This document shows positions 27,557 to 36,198 of a stretch of DNA of 64,000 bases, piece after piece. The DNA lies in contig NZ_JHXH01000007.1 of NCBI RefSeq assembly GCF_000621805.1, positions 62,001 through 126,000 on the forward strand, read 5' to 3'. The position numbers and the translations under genes were made by a program. Position 1 is the stretch's first letter; each line of letters opens with the position of its first letter. This stretch comes from Ruminococcus sp. FC2018. Its GTDB lineage: Bacteria > Bacillota > Clostridia > Oscillospirales > Ruminococcaceae. The notes beneath the pieces are model-generated. The model was not told where the DNA came from. It worked only from the letters and a program-made list of their open reading frames with translations, and did not search any database.

Positions 27557-28348
27557 ATGGAGATAAGCAGACCTAATATCGATGAAGGTAATGGTTTTGA
27601 TTGGGGAAAAACATCAGAAGATTACGCAAGGTACAGAGATATCTATCCGGCTGTTTTCTATGATAAAATCGCTCAGATGGGCTTGTGCATAAAGGGACAG
27701 TCTGTACTTGATATCGGGACCGGTACAGGTGTACTGCCACGAAATATGTATGGATACGGTGCAGACTGGACAGGAACAGATATCTCCGACAATCAGATAG
27801 AGCAGGCTCGTATACTGTCCAAGGCGCAGAAAATGGATATTAAATATGTGGTTTCCTCAGCTGAAGAGCTGCCTTTTGAATCCGGTTCATTTGATGTAAT
27901 TACAGCTTGTCAATGTTATTGGTATTTTGACCATAAAGTTACATCAAAGCTTTTCAGCGAACTGCTAAAGACTCAGGGGAAGGTTGTGTTTATGCTTATG
28001 AACTGGCTCCCGTTTGAAGATGAGATCGCAAAGAAAAGTGAGGAGCTTGTGTTAAAGTATAACCCTTCCTGGTCAGGCTGTGGGGAGACTTTCCATCCAT
28101 TGGCTATACCGGAAGAGTACAATGAATACTTTGATATTGATAATACGCTCCAATTCCGTATACCGGTTGCTTTTACACGTGAGACCTGGAACGGAAGAAT
28201 AAAAGCTTGCCGTGGAATAGGCGCATCTCAGCTTAATGAACAGGAAAAGGAACAATGGGAAAAAGAGCACCTTTTAATGCTCCGGCAGTACCCTGAAAAA
28301 TTTGAGATATTACATTATGCAGCCTTCGCTGTTTTAAAGAAAAAGTAA
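27557..28348 (+). CDS. Class I SAM-dependent methyltransferase inside the his operon
   Basis: A 263-residue methyltransferase of the Methyltransf_11 type. The SAM-binding motif I is VLDIGTGTGVLPR near residue 53, followed by the acidic GTDIS and the motif II region SAEELPFESGSFDVITACQC. The substrate cannot be read from the sequence. It lies 4 bases after hisH and 15 before hisF, with a GAGGTAG site, so it is a true operon member. It sits where hisA would be but has no similarity to the HisA barrel and cannot replace it chemically. Confidence 0.88.
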   Translation: MEISRPNIDEGNGFDWGKTSEDYARYRDIYPAVFYDKIAQMGLCIKGQSVLDIGTGTGVLPRNMYGYGADWTGTDISDNQIEQARILSKAQKMDIKYVVSSAEELPFESGSFDVITACQCYWYFDHKVTSKLFSELLKTQGKVVFMLMNWLPFEDEIAKKSEELVLKYNPSWSGCGETFHPLAIPEEYNEYFDIDNTLQFRIPVAFTRETWNGRIKACRGIGASQLNEQEKEQWEKEHLLMLRQYPEKFEILHYAAFAVLKKK

Positions 28349-28363
28349 CAAGGGGAAGATCTG

Positions 28364-29119
28364 ATGCTTGCTAAAAGAATTATCCCATGCCTTGATGTCC
28401 GTGACGGAAAGGTCGTTAAGGGCGTAAATTTTGAGGGAATTAAAGAGGTTGGAGATCCCGTTGAATGTGCTTATGAGTACAATCTCCAGGGTGCCGATGA
28501 AATAGTATTTTATGATATAACTGCGTCACACGAGGGACGTGGAGTAATACTTGATGTTGTGAGAGAAACTGCAAAAAAAGTTTTTGTCCCCCTGACTGTT
28601 GGCGGAGGTATTGCAACGGTGGACGATATCCGTGATACGCTTCGTGCCGGTGCAGACAAGGTCTCAGTCAATTCTCAGGCAGTAAAGAACCCTCAGCTTA
28701 TTAAAGACGGTGCCGATATATTTGGCAGCCAGTGTATCTGCGTTGGTGTGGACGCCAAAGCTATAAGTCCTAATAAATGGACAGTTTATATCAACGGCGG
28801 AAGAATAGATATGAAGATAGATCTTATTGACTGGGTAAAAAAATGCGAACAGCTGGGAGCGGGTGAGATCTGTCTGAATTCTATTGATACCGACGGCGTC
28901 AGGGGAGGTTTTGATATTCCTATGTTGAAAGCAGTTGTAGATGCCGTTAAGATACCTGTCATAGCTTCGGGCGGAGCAGGAAAGCTAGGAGATTTTGCTG
29001 ATGCATTTATAAAGACGGATTGCTCTGCAGCGCTTGCAGCAAGCCTTTTCCATTTCAAAGAGCTTACCGTAGGACAGGTCAAGGACGATTGCCGCAGTAA
29101 AGGCATCACTGTGAGGTAA
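28364..29119 (+). CDS. hisF: Imidazole glycerol phosphate synthase cyclase subunit
   Basis: TIM-barrel partner of HisH that forms IGP and AICAR. The 251 residues are typical. [18 protein letters not shown] carries the first catalytic aspartate, [12 protein letters not shown] and [10 protein letters not shown] are the two phosphate-binding loops, and NSIDTDG holds the second aspartate. It is HisF rather than HisA on length and on the opening [10 protein letters not shown] motif. Confidence 0.98.
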   Translation: MLAKRIIPCLDVRDGKVVKGVNFEGIKEVGDPVECAYEYNLQGADEIVFYDITASHEGRGVILDVVRETAKKVFVPLTVGGGIATVDDIRDTLRAGADKVSVNSQAVKNPQLIKDGADIFGSQCICVGVDAKAISPNKWTVYINGGRIDMKIDLIDWVKKCEQLGAGEICLNSIDTDGVRGGFDIPMLKAVVDAVKIPVIASGGAGKLGDFADAFIKTDCSAALAASLFHFKELTVGQVKDDCRSKGITVR

Positions 29120-29122
29120 TCA

Positions 29123-29518
29123 ATGGATAATATATGGAACGAAATGTACGAGGCTGCAAAAGCTGTGCTAAGCCCAAAACAAGTGTCTGAATATGTTGCC
29201 TGTGGAGAGGTAAGTGCAGCTGTTCTCAGTAAGACCGGAAAGATTTATACCGGCGTTTGTATCGATACCTGCTCTACCCTTGGGATTTGTGCTGAGAGAA
29301 ACGCTATTTTTAATATGATGACCAACGGCGAGTATGAGATAGAAAAAGTCCTTTGTATCCCTCCCAATGAGGGAAAGGGTGCTCCCTGCGGTGCTTGTCG
29401 TGAGCTTATAGTCCAGCTTATGCCTGATAGCTATAAAAATATCGAAGTAATGCTTGATTACAGCAAAGGAGAGGTCATCACCATGGGTGAGCTTACGCCC
29501 CATTGGTGGATCGGATGA
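29123..29518 (+). CDS. Cytidine deaminase-like protein (blasticidin-S deaminase type)
   Basis: A 131-residue zinc deaminase of the CDA fold. The zinc site is complete: CAERNAI with the proton-shuttle glutamate, and PCGACRE. The nucleoside-ribose motif NxE of true cytidine deaminases is absent; the equivalent stretch reads GVCIDTCSTLG, and the protein ends LTPHWWIG. Both features resemble the blasticidin-S deaminase-like subgroup common in Firmicutes, so the substrate is uncertain. It lies 3 bases after hisF. In Bacillus, cdd sits between dgkA and era; here that slot is empty. Confidence 0.85.
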   Translation: MDNIWNEMYEAAKAVLSPKQVSEYVACGEVSAAVLSKTGKIYTGVCIDTCSTLGICAERNAIFNMMTNGEYEIEKVLCIPPNEGKGAPCGACRELIVQLMPDSYKNIEVMLDYSKGEVITMGELTPHWWIG

Positions 29519-29528
29519 TGTTGATGTT

Positions 29529-29930
29529 ATGATAGAGTATAAAGATATACATGATTTTACGAGTGAACAGCTTGAAAGGCTGTTTCTGTCCGTTGAGTGG
29601 TCATCGGGTCATTTCCCGGATAAGCTCGTAACTGCAATGAAAAACTTTGAGACAGTTTATTCTGCCTGGGACGGAGAAAAGCTCGTGGGCATGATATGCG
29701 CTATGGATGACGGCATAATGACTGCCTATGTCCATTATCTGCTGGTCGATCCCGATTATCACGGACAAACGATCGGCAGAACACTTGTGGATATGACAAA
29801 GCAGAAATATAAGGATTATCTCAGAGTTGTTCTTGTGGCATATAAAAATGAAACGCATTTTTATGAGCAGTGCGGCTTTAAAATCGAGGACAAGTCACTG
29901 CCTATGTGTATAACAAGTCTGTGGACGTAA
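29529..29930 (+). CDS. GNAT family N-acetyltransferase
   Basis: A small acetyltransferase, 133 residues from the chosen ATG; an in-frame ATG 75 bases upstream would overlap the deaminase gene. The acetyl-CoA motif reads [16 protein letters not shown] (the Q/RxxGxG/A loop is HGQTIG), and [11 protein letters not shown] is the typical closing strand. The substrate is unknown. The ribosome site is weak, which suggests coupling to the preceding gene. It ends 10 bases before hisI. Confidence 0.82.
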   Translation: MIEYKDIHDFTSEQLERLFLSVEWSSGHFPDKLVTAMKNFETVYSAWDGEKLVGMICAMDDGIMTAYVHYLLVDPDYHGQTIGRTLVDMTKQKYKDYLRVVLVAYKNETHFYEQCGFKIEDKSLPMCITSLWT

Positions 29931-29940
29931 AGGAGTATTT

Positions 29941-30294
29941 ATGAACTGCATAAAAATAGACATTAACGACCTGGATAAATATTTTGTAAAAAGCGAGCTT
30001 ATTCCTGCTATTTGCTATGAGGTCGATACAAAGACAGTACTTATGCTTGCGTATATGAATAAGGATAGTCTGAAAAAGACTCTTGAAACCGGATATACCT
30101 GGTTCTGGAGCCGTTCAAGACAAGAATTGTGGAATAAAGGCGCTACCAGCGGTCATCTGCAAAAGGTCATAAGCATTTATTCTGACTGTGATGATGATAC
30201 CTTGCTTGTTAATGTAAAGCAGACAGGTGCTGCTTGTCATACCGGTTCGTACAGCTGCTTTTTCAATGAGATGTATAATGAGGAGGAAGAATGA
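29941..30294 (+). CDS. hisI: Phosphoribosyl-AMP cyclohydrolase
   Basis: Opens the adenine ring of PR-AMP, the third histidine step. The 117 residues match the stand-alone form. [33 protein letters not shown] and the zinc cysteines in CDDDTLLV and [10 protein letters not shown] are present. An AAAGGAG site precedes the ATG. It is separate from hisE, unlike the fused HisIE of many bacteria. Confidence 0.97.
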   Translation: MNCIKIDINDLDKYFVKSELIPAICYEVDTKTVLMLAYMNKDSLKKTLETGYTWFWSRSRQELWNKGATSGHLQKVISIYSDCDDDTLLVNVKQTGAACHTGSYSCFFNEMYNEEEE

Positions 30295-30295
30295 A

Positions 30296-30634
30296 ATGAA
30301 TGTTTATCAGGAAATCTTTGAGGTGCTCAAGCAAAGAAAAATAGATAACGATAACGGAAATGCTCCTGAAAAATCGTACACCTGTTATCTTTATCAGCAG
30401 GGTGTTGATAAGATCTGCAAAAAGGTCGGCGAAGAAGCTGCCGAGACAATTATTGCAGCTAAAAACGGTGATAATGAGGAACTTAAAAATGAGATCAATG
30501 ATCTTTTATATCATGTTATGGTGCTTTGTGCTAATCAGGGTCTTGACTGGAGCGAGATAGAAAAGGTGCTTGAGGAAAGAAACGAAAAGATAGGAAATCT
30601 TAAACAGTTCCACACTACCGATAAGAATACATAA
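30296..30634 (+). CDS. hisE: Phosphoribosyl-ATP pyrophosphatase
   Basis: All-alpha NTP pyrophosphatase that makes PR-AMP. The 112 residues carry the MazG-like metal motif KKVGEEAAETIIAAK and the later EINDLLYHVMVL. The start one base after the hisI stop is preceded by AGGAGGAAG. It closes the operon and is followed by a strong terminator. Confidence 0.97.
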   Translation: MNVYQEIFEVLKQRKIDNDNGNAPEKSYTCYLYQQGVDKICKKVGEEAAETIIAAKNGDNEELKNEINDLLYHVMVLCANQGLDWSEIEKVLEERNEKIGNLKQFHTTDKNT

Positions 30635-30642
30635 TTCAGATA

Positions 30643-30677
30643 AAAGAGCGGTAACAGTCACCGCTCTTTATTTTTTT
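30643..30677 (+). terminator. Intrinsic terminator of the his operon
   Basis: AAAGAGCGGT (30643-30652) pairs perfectly with ACCGCTCTTT (30660-30669) across a 7-base loop, followed by A and seven T. Confidence 0.9.
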
Positions 30678-30770
30678 CACTGTTTTTGCACACATATAGT
30701 CCCGAATGAATAAGATATAGGGAAGTAAAAAAACTGCTTCTAACATATTATGATTCAGGAGGATTTTACT

Positions 30771-31562
30771 ATGAGTGATTCCGTAAAACAGAACACGTTT
30801 AAAGATGCTGTGTGCGTTGAAGCCATGCGTGTGTTCGATTCCTGTTCATCGCAGGATTGTCTTGAGGATCTGCTTGTAAGCGTAGATGCCCCGACACAGG
30901 AGCTGCTGAACAATGCTTCGCATGTTAAAATTCCGTGTGCAGAGGTGATCGATGCCACATTTACGGTAGATGCCGTGCCCTTTAATAAAGGGTTTTACTC
31001 TGTGGATATTACCTATACATTCAGCCTTGATCTGCAGATCACTCCCTGCGGTGACGGTGCCGTGACAGATGCAACCGGTTCGTGCAAGTTTAGTAAGAAG
31101 GTTATTCTTTTCGGCAGTGAAGGCAATACAAAGGCATTTCGCTCAGATGAGGCAAACGGTCCAATTATCAATGGCTGCGACTGCTGTTCAACAATGCCGA
31201 TCGCTTCTGTGAGCGTTGTAGATCCGATCGTTCTTAACACAAAGCTCCTTTGCAACCCTTGTCTGCCTGTTACTAACTGTAATATTGACTGTAATGACTC
31301 CCAGGGCTGTCAGGAAGATCCGGTTATAGATCCTACAAACAGGATAGTAAGAACGACCCTTGGTCTGTTCTCAGTCATCAAGCTTGAAAGACCTGTACCT
31401 GTACTTGTACCGGTATATGATTATTGTATACCTCTAAAGGAGTGTTCAAGCAATACCGATTCTCCGTGTGAAGTATTTGAGAAAATTGCTTTCCCCACCG
31501 ATGAGTTTTTCCCTAAAGGGCTTGAAACTGAAGAAACTACCGAAGATAATACGCAAACATAA
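30771..31562 (+). CDS. Cysteine-rich conserved protein of unknown function
   Basis: The 263-residue protein has more than 20 cysteines and no signal peptide or membrane segment. Notable stretches are VFDSCSSQDCLEDLLV near residue 20, KKVILFGSEGN in the middle, a NGCDCCSTMP cluster, and a C-terminal part with LGLFSVIKLERPVPVLVP and DYCIPLKEC. From memory, proteins with this pattern are widespread in spore-forming Clostridia and carried as hypothetical. The ATG has an AGGAGG 8 bases upstream. It stands alone between two terminators. Cysteine content and taxonomic spread make a spore-surface or metal-related role possible, but this is not shown. Confidence 0.8.
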   Translation: MSDSVKQNTFKDAVCVEAMRVFDSCSSQDCLEDLLVSVDAPTQELLNNASHVKIPCAEVIDATFTVDAVPFNKGFYSVDITYTFSLDLQITPCGDGAVTDATGSCKFSKKVILFGSEGNTKAFRSDEANGPIINGCDCCSTMPIASVSVVDPIVLNTKLLCNPCLPVTNCNIDCNDSQGCQEDPVIDPTNRIVRTTLGLFSVIKLERPVPVLVPVYDYCIPLKECSSNTDSPCEVFEKIAFPTDEFFPKGLETEETTEDNTQT

Positions 31563-31575
31563 TTATTTCCCTTTT

Positions 31576-31604
31576 TCGCCGCAGCACGAACTGCGGCGAT
31601 TTTT
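31576..31604 (+). terminator. Intrinsic terminator after the cysteine-rich gene
   Basis: A perfect 9-bp GC-rich stem (31576-31584 with 31591-31599), 6-base loop, then TTTTT. Confidence 0.9.
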
Positions 31605-31616
31605 GTTTGTTTGTGG

Positions 31617-31645
31617 TTGACAAAGCAACTGAAAAGTTATATAAT
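31617..31645 (+). promoter_or_regulatory. Consensus sigma-A promoter of the miaB-mutSL unit
   Basis: TTGACA (31617-31622), 17-base spacer, TATAAT (31640-31645), about 48 bases before the miaB ATG. Confidence 0.85.
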
Positions 31646-31692
31646 AAAATAGTATTGTTGTGCCCTGAAATAAGCTGAAATGAGGTTATCAA

Positions 31693-33081
31693 ATGCCTGA
31701 AACAATAACCGAAAAGCAGGCTGCAAAGTCTGAACTTGTGCGTTATTGCACCGAATATAAATCAACATATGCGCATTCTCCTCTGGCGTTTGTCCACTCT
31801 TTTGGCTGCCAGCAAAATGTTAGTGACGGAGAAAAGATCAAAGGTGAGCTGATAAAAATAGGTTATGAGCTTACCGATGATTACAGCAGCGCTCAGTTAA
31901 TAATCTTTAACACCTGCGCCGTCAGAGAAAATGCAGAGGATAAAGTTTACGGGACGATAGGTGACCTGAAGCATTTTAAAGAACAAAATCCTGATACTGT
32001 AATTGCTGTCTGTGGATGTATGGCACAGCAAAAACACGTTGTGGAAAAGATAAGATCCACCTATCGGCAAGTCGACCTTGTTTTTGGTACGTTTGCATAT
32101 AATGAGTTCTATCAAATGCTTTGGGAGGTCGTTTCAAAGCGCAAACGTGTTTTTAATATCTCTGAGAACAGCCTTGATATTAATGAAGACTTCAAACAAT
32201 TCAGAGAGGACAAGCTGCGAGCATATGTTCCGATCATGTATGGCTGCAATAATTTCTGTACGTACTGTATTGTTCCGTACGTACGTGGACGTGAGAGGAG
32301 CAGAAAGCCTGATGCAGTAATAAATGAAGTCAGACAGCTTGTTGAAAACGGATATAAGGAGATCACACTTCTTGGACAGAATGTCAACTCATATAGTTAC
32401 GGTTTTCCGGAGCTTTTGAGAAGTATAAACAATATTCCCGGCAAATTCAGGATAAGATTTATGTCAAGCCATCCTAAGGATGCAAGCAAAGAACTTATTG
32501 ATACAATAATGGACTGCGATAAAGTCTGCAAATGTTTGCATCTGCCCGTTCAGTCAGGCTGTGACAGGGTGCTTAAGGCAATGAACAGACATTATGACAT
32601 TGCTCAGTATATGTCTGTCATTGAGTATGCAAGAAGCAGATCAAGCGATTTTTCCTTTTCGACTGATATTATCGTAGGTTTTCCGGGAGAAACATATGAG
32701 GAATTCTGTGAAACAAAGGATATAATTAAAACTGTAAAATACGATAATATCTATTCTTTTGTTTTTTCTAAAAGAAGCGGTACAAAAGCAGCTGAGCTTG
32801 AGGATAATATCAGTGATAAGCAAAAGGGGCTTTGGCTTCGTGAACTTCTGCTTGAACAGCGAGAGATTTCCTCACAGTGGCTTTCCAGATTTGTCGGCAG
32901 AACCGTTGAGGTACTTGTTGAGAGCGAGGGCAGAACCGGCGAAGGGTATCTTACAGGAAAAAACGATGAGGGAATAATCGTTGAGTTTGCGGGGAATAAA
33001 AAATATATAGGTGAATTCGTACAGGTTCGCATTATAAAAGCTATGAACTGGGCTTTGAGCGGCGAGCTTGTTGAAGAATAA
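31693..33081 (+). CDS. miaB: tRNA-2-methylthio-N6-isopentenyladenosine synthase
   Basis: Radical-SAM methylthiotransferase for A37 of UNN-reading tRNAs. The 462 residues are typical. The N-terminal domain has its three cluster cysteines (FGCQQN, NTCAV, CGCMAQ), the radical SAM motif is CNNFCTYCIVP, and a C-terminal TRAM domain ends the protein. It acts on the product of MiaA, encoded four genes downstream in the same unit. Confidence 0.97.
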   Translation: MPETITEKQAAKSELVRYCTEYKSTYAHSPLAFVHSFGCQQNVSDGEKIKGELIKIGYELTDDYSSAQLIIFNTCAVRENAEDKVYGTIGDLKHFKEQNPDTVIAVCGCMAQQKHVVEKIRSTYRQVDLVFGTFAYNEFYQMLWEVVSKRKRVFNISENSLDINEDFKQFREDKLRAYVPIMYGCNNFCTYCIVPYVRGRERSRKPDAVINEVRQLVENGYKEITLLGQNVNSYSYGFPELLRSINNIPGKFRIRFMSSHPKDASKELIDTIMDCDKVCKCLHLPVQSGCDRVLKAMNRHYDIAQYMSVIEYARSRSSDFSFSTDIIVGFPGETYEEFCETKDIIKTVKYDNIYSFVFSKRSGTKAAELEDNISDKQKGLWLRELLLEQREISSQWLSRFVGRTVEVLVESEGRTGEGYLTGKNDEGIIVEFAGNKKYIGEFVQVRIIKAMNWALSGELVEE

Positions 33082-33103
33082 TTATTTAGTAAGGAGTATT
33101 ATT

Positions 33104-33514
33104 ATGACAGTAATTGAACAGGCGAGAGAACTTGGAAAGGCTATCCAGACAGATGATAGATATATCAGGTATATGAAGGCAAGTGAGATAAACGACACCG
33201 ATACCGAGATACAAAACAAGATAGGCGAGTTCAACCTTAAAAGGGCAGAGCTCAGCGAGGCTATGAGAACTCCGGATAAGGATGCAGATAAGCTTACGAC
33301 CCTTGATAAAGAGATCAGAGAGATGTACGATGAAATAATGGCTATGCCTAAAATGGTAGAATTCAATGAAGCCAAAGCTGAAATGGACAAGCTTCTTGAT
33401 TCTATAAACTATATTGTTTCCATGGCTGCCAACGGGGAGGATCCGATGACCTGTCCGGAGCAAGCACCGCAAGGATGCTCGGGAAGCTGCAGCACGTGCG
33501 GAGGCTGTCATTAA
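33104..33514 (+). CDS. YmcA/YlbF family protein with cysteine tail
   Basis: A 136-residue helical protein of the YlbF/YmcA (Ric) family. In Bacillus these proteins form a Fe-S-containing complex with YaaT that steers RNase Y processing, competence, biofilm and sporulation. The position directly after miaB and before mutS mirrors Bacillus ymcB-ymcA-cotE-mutS-mutL. The core is a long charged alpha-helical segment. The C-terminus carries five cysteines in the last 22 residues (one in MTCPE, then GCSGSCSTCGGCH), fitting a cluster-binding tail. Start at ATG after AAGGAG. Confidence 0.85.
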   Translation: MTVIEQARELGKAIQTDDRYIRYMKASEINDTDTEIQNKIGEFNLKRAELSEAMRTPDKDADKLTTLDKEIREMYDEIMAMPKMVEFNEAKAEMDKLLDSINYIVSMAANGEDPMTCPEQAPQGCSGSCSTCGGCH

Positions 33515-33551
33515 GTATATCAAATGATAATAGGTAGGAAGTGAGCGCCCA

Positions 33552-36167
33552 ATGCTTTTCAAAGATGTGGATGAATCAAAGCTGTCTCCCATGATGCAGC
33601 AGTATTTTGCAGTAAAAAAGAATTATAGGAATCACATCCTGTTTTACAGGCTGGGAGATTTTTATGAAATGTTTTTTGATGATGCTATTACTGCGTCAAG
33701 AGAACTTGAACTCACACTTACCGGAAGAGATTGTGGGCTGAGTGAACGTGCGCCTATGTGTGGTGTGCCGCACCATGCCTGTGATCTGTATATAAAAAAG
33801 CTTATTGACAAAGGCTTTATGGTCGCCATTTGTGAGCAGACCATGGATCCTTCCCAGTGTAAAGGTATCGTTCCGAGGGAAGTTATCCGGGTAGTTACTC
33901 CCGGAACGCTCATTGAGAGCAGTATGCTGGACGAGACCTCGAACAATTATATCTGTTCATTTTACACTCTCGATAAGCAAAGCTCATTGTGCTTTGCCGA
34001 TATCTCAACCGGCGAGGTACATCTTTTTGAGTTTTCCGGAAAACAGATGACCAATGAAGCTATAAACGAGCTGTCAAGATTTGAACCGTCGGAGGTCCTT
34101 ATCAACGATTCGTTCTTGTCAAATAAAGAACTTTCAAGATTTATTAGAGAAAAACTAAAAACCACAGTACAGCTTCTTGAAGAAATGGACTTTTCGGTAA
34201 AGTATCATACAGAAGATGTTTTGAAGCAGTTTTCTGTAAACAGTCTTGCCGATATCGGAATAGATCCCGAGAAGGTAAGTGCAAAAGCAGTTTGCGGTTT
34301 GTTTGCCTATATATACCAGACTCAAAAAGCGCTTGTTGGCAGATTTTCAAAGATAATCAAGCATGACGTTGACCCGGTGATGACTATCGGTTTCACAGCA
34401 AGAAGAAATCTTGAGCTTACTGAAACCCTGCGTAATAAGGAAAAGAAAGGCTCTCTCTTGTGGGTCATCGATTCTACAAAAACCTCAATGGGCAAGCGAA
34501 TGCTTAAATCCTGGCTTGAACAGCCTCTGATAAACCCTGCCAAAATAACGTCCCGCCTTAATGCAGTTGAGCAATTTGTTGAGAATCCTGTGATGCTGTC
34601 CGAAATAAAGGAAGTTCTCAGCGGTGTTTACGACCTTGAAAGACTTATGACAAGGGTGATGTATAAGACCGCATCTCCAAGAGATCTGAAATCCTTATCT
34701 CTTACAGCGTTAAAGCTTCCTGTACTCAAGGATCTTCTGAAACAGTTTGATTCAAAACTCATCTGTGAGTGCGAAAACAGAATTTCTACTCTTGATGCAG
34801 TTTCTAATCTTATAGAAAACGCTATTGTTGACGAACCACCTGTAAACGTCAAGGACGGTGGTGTTATCAAGGACGGATTTAACGAACAGCTTGACGGACT
34901 TAGAAATATCCGCTCCGGCGGAAAGGATATAATTGACGATATCTGCGAACGTGAAAAAGAAAAAACAGGAATCAAGAATCTGAAGATAGGATATAATCGT
35001 GTTTTCGGATATTACATTGAGGTCACCAAGTCGTTCTATGACCTTGTACCTCAGACGTATATCCGAAAGCAGACGCTTGCAAATTGCGAAAGATTCATTA
35101 CTGAGGAATTAAAGGTTGCTGAAAACACTATCCTTGGCGCAAGCGACAAGATAATCACTCTTGAACAGGAGATATTTACAGAGATCCGTGACTTTATTGC
35201 CACACAGCTTCGCCTTGTGCAGGAGACTGCCTCTGCTGTTGCACAGATAGATGTTCTGTGCTCCTTTGCGGGAGTTGCAATAAACAACAATTATACAAAG
35301 CCGGAAATAGCTATTGACGGTATAATTGATATCAAAAACGGAAGACACCCTGTTGTGGAACTGATGCAGAAGGACGAGGTGTTTGTCCCCAATAATACAT
35401 ATCTTGATCTTACCAGCAACAGAATGGCTGTTATTACAGGTCCCAATATGTCCGGTAAGTCCACGTATATGCGTCAGGTCGCACTTATAACCTTAATGGC
35501 GCAGATCGGATGCTTTGTGCCGGCAGATTATGCAAAGATATCAGTTGTTGACCAGATATTCACAAGGATCGGTGCTTCCGATGACCTTACAGCAGGACAG
35601 TCAACCTTTATGGTCGAAATGGCTGAGGTAGCTGATATAGTCAAGCATGCCACCAAGAACAGCCTTGTTATCCTTGACGAGGTTGGAAGAGGTACATCGA
35701 CCTTTGACGGAATATCCATAGCAAGAGCTGTATCGGAGTATATTTCAACATCACGCTCACTTGGCTGCAAAACTTTGTTTGCAACACATTATCATGAATT
35801 GATCAGCCTTGAAAAAGAGCTTGTTGGGGTGCGCAATTTTTCCGTTGCTGTCAAGCGTCAGGGAGATTCAATAAAGTTTTTGAGAAAAATAGTTCCGGGC
35901 GGTGTAGATGAAAGCTACGGTATTGAAGTTGCAAAGCTCGCCGGACTTCCAGATAAGATAATATCAAGGGCAAAATCACTTCTTGCAGAGCTTGAAGAGG
36001 AAAACAGAAAAGCTCACCTTGCGGTGGAAAATACCGATTCAGCACAGGTATCGTTTGACAAGATCAGCGATTCGATCGTCCTTGACAGACTCAGAGAAAC
36101 CAATGTCGATGAAATGACCGACGAAGAATTAAGAAGCTTTGTTAAAGAGCTTTCAACCTATCTTTAA
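33552..36167 (+). CDS. mutS: DNA mismatch repair protein MutS
   Basis: Recognises mismatches and small loops. The 871 residues are full length. The N-terminal mismatch-binding domain contains the Phe-x-Glu pair (GDFYEMFFDDA near residue 36); connector, lever and clamp follow; the ABC-type ATPase has Walker A GPNMSGKSTYMRQ, the STFMVEM signature loop, Walker B LVILDEVGRGTSTFDG and FATHYHEL. It is paired with mutL. The start is an ATG 12 bases after the AGGAAGTGAG site. Confidence 0.98.
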   Translation: MLFKDVDESKLSPMMQQYFAVKKNYRNHILFYRLGDFYEMFFDDAITASRELELTLTGRDCGLSERAPMCGVPHHACDLYIKKLIDKGFMVAICEQTMDPSQCKGIVPREVIRVVTPGTLIESSMLDETSNNYICSFYTLDKQSSLCFADISTGEVHLFEFSGKQMTNEAINELSRFEPSEVLINDSFLSNKELSRFIREKLKTTVQLLEEMDFSVKYHTEDVLKQFSVNSLADIGIDPEKVSAKAVCGLFAYIYQTQKALVGRFSKIIKHDVDPVMTIGFTARRNLELTETLRNKEKKGSLLWVIDSTKTSMGKRMLKSWLEQPLINPAKITSRLNAVEQFVENPVMLSEIKEVLSGVYDLERLMTRVMYKTASPRDLKSLSLTALKLPVLKDLLKQFDSKLICECENRISTLDAVSNLIENAIVDEPPVNVKDGGVIKDGFNEQLDGLRNIRSGGKDIIDDICEREKEKTGIKNLKIGYNRVFGYYIEVTKSFYDLVPQTYIRKQTLANCERFITEELKVAENTILGASDKIITLEQEIFTEIRDFIATQLRLVQETASAVAQIDVLCSFAGVAINNNYTKPEIAIDGIIDIKNGRHPVVELMQKDEVFVPNNTYLDLTSNRMAVITGPNMSGKSTYMRQVALITLMAQIGCFVPADYAKISVVDQIFTRIGASDDLTAGQSTFMVEMAEVADIVKHATKNSLVILDEVGRGTSTFDGISIARAVSEYISTSRSLGCKTLFATHYHELISLEKELVGVRNFSVAVKRQGDSIKFLRKIVPGGVDESYGIEVAKLAGLPDKIISRAKSLLAELEEENRKAHLAVENTDSAQVSFDKISDSIVLDRLRETNVDEMTDEELRSFVKELSTYL

Positions 36168-36198
36168 TGCATTAAAGATATAGAAAGGTAACAGCAAA

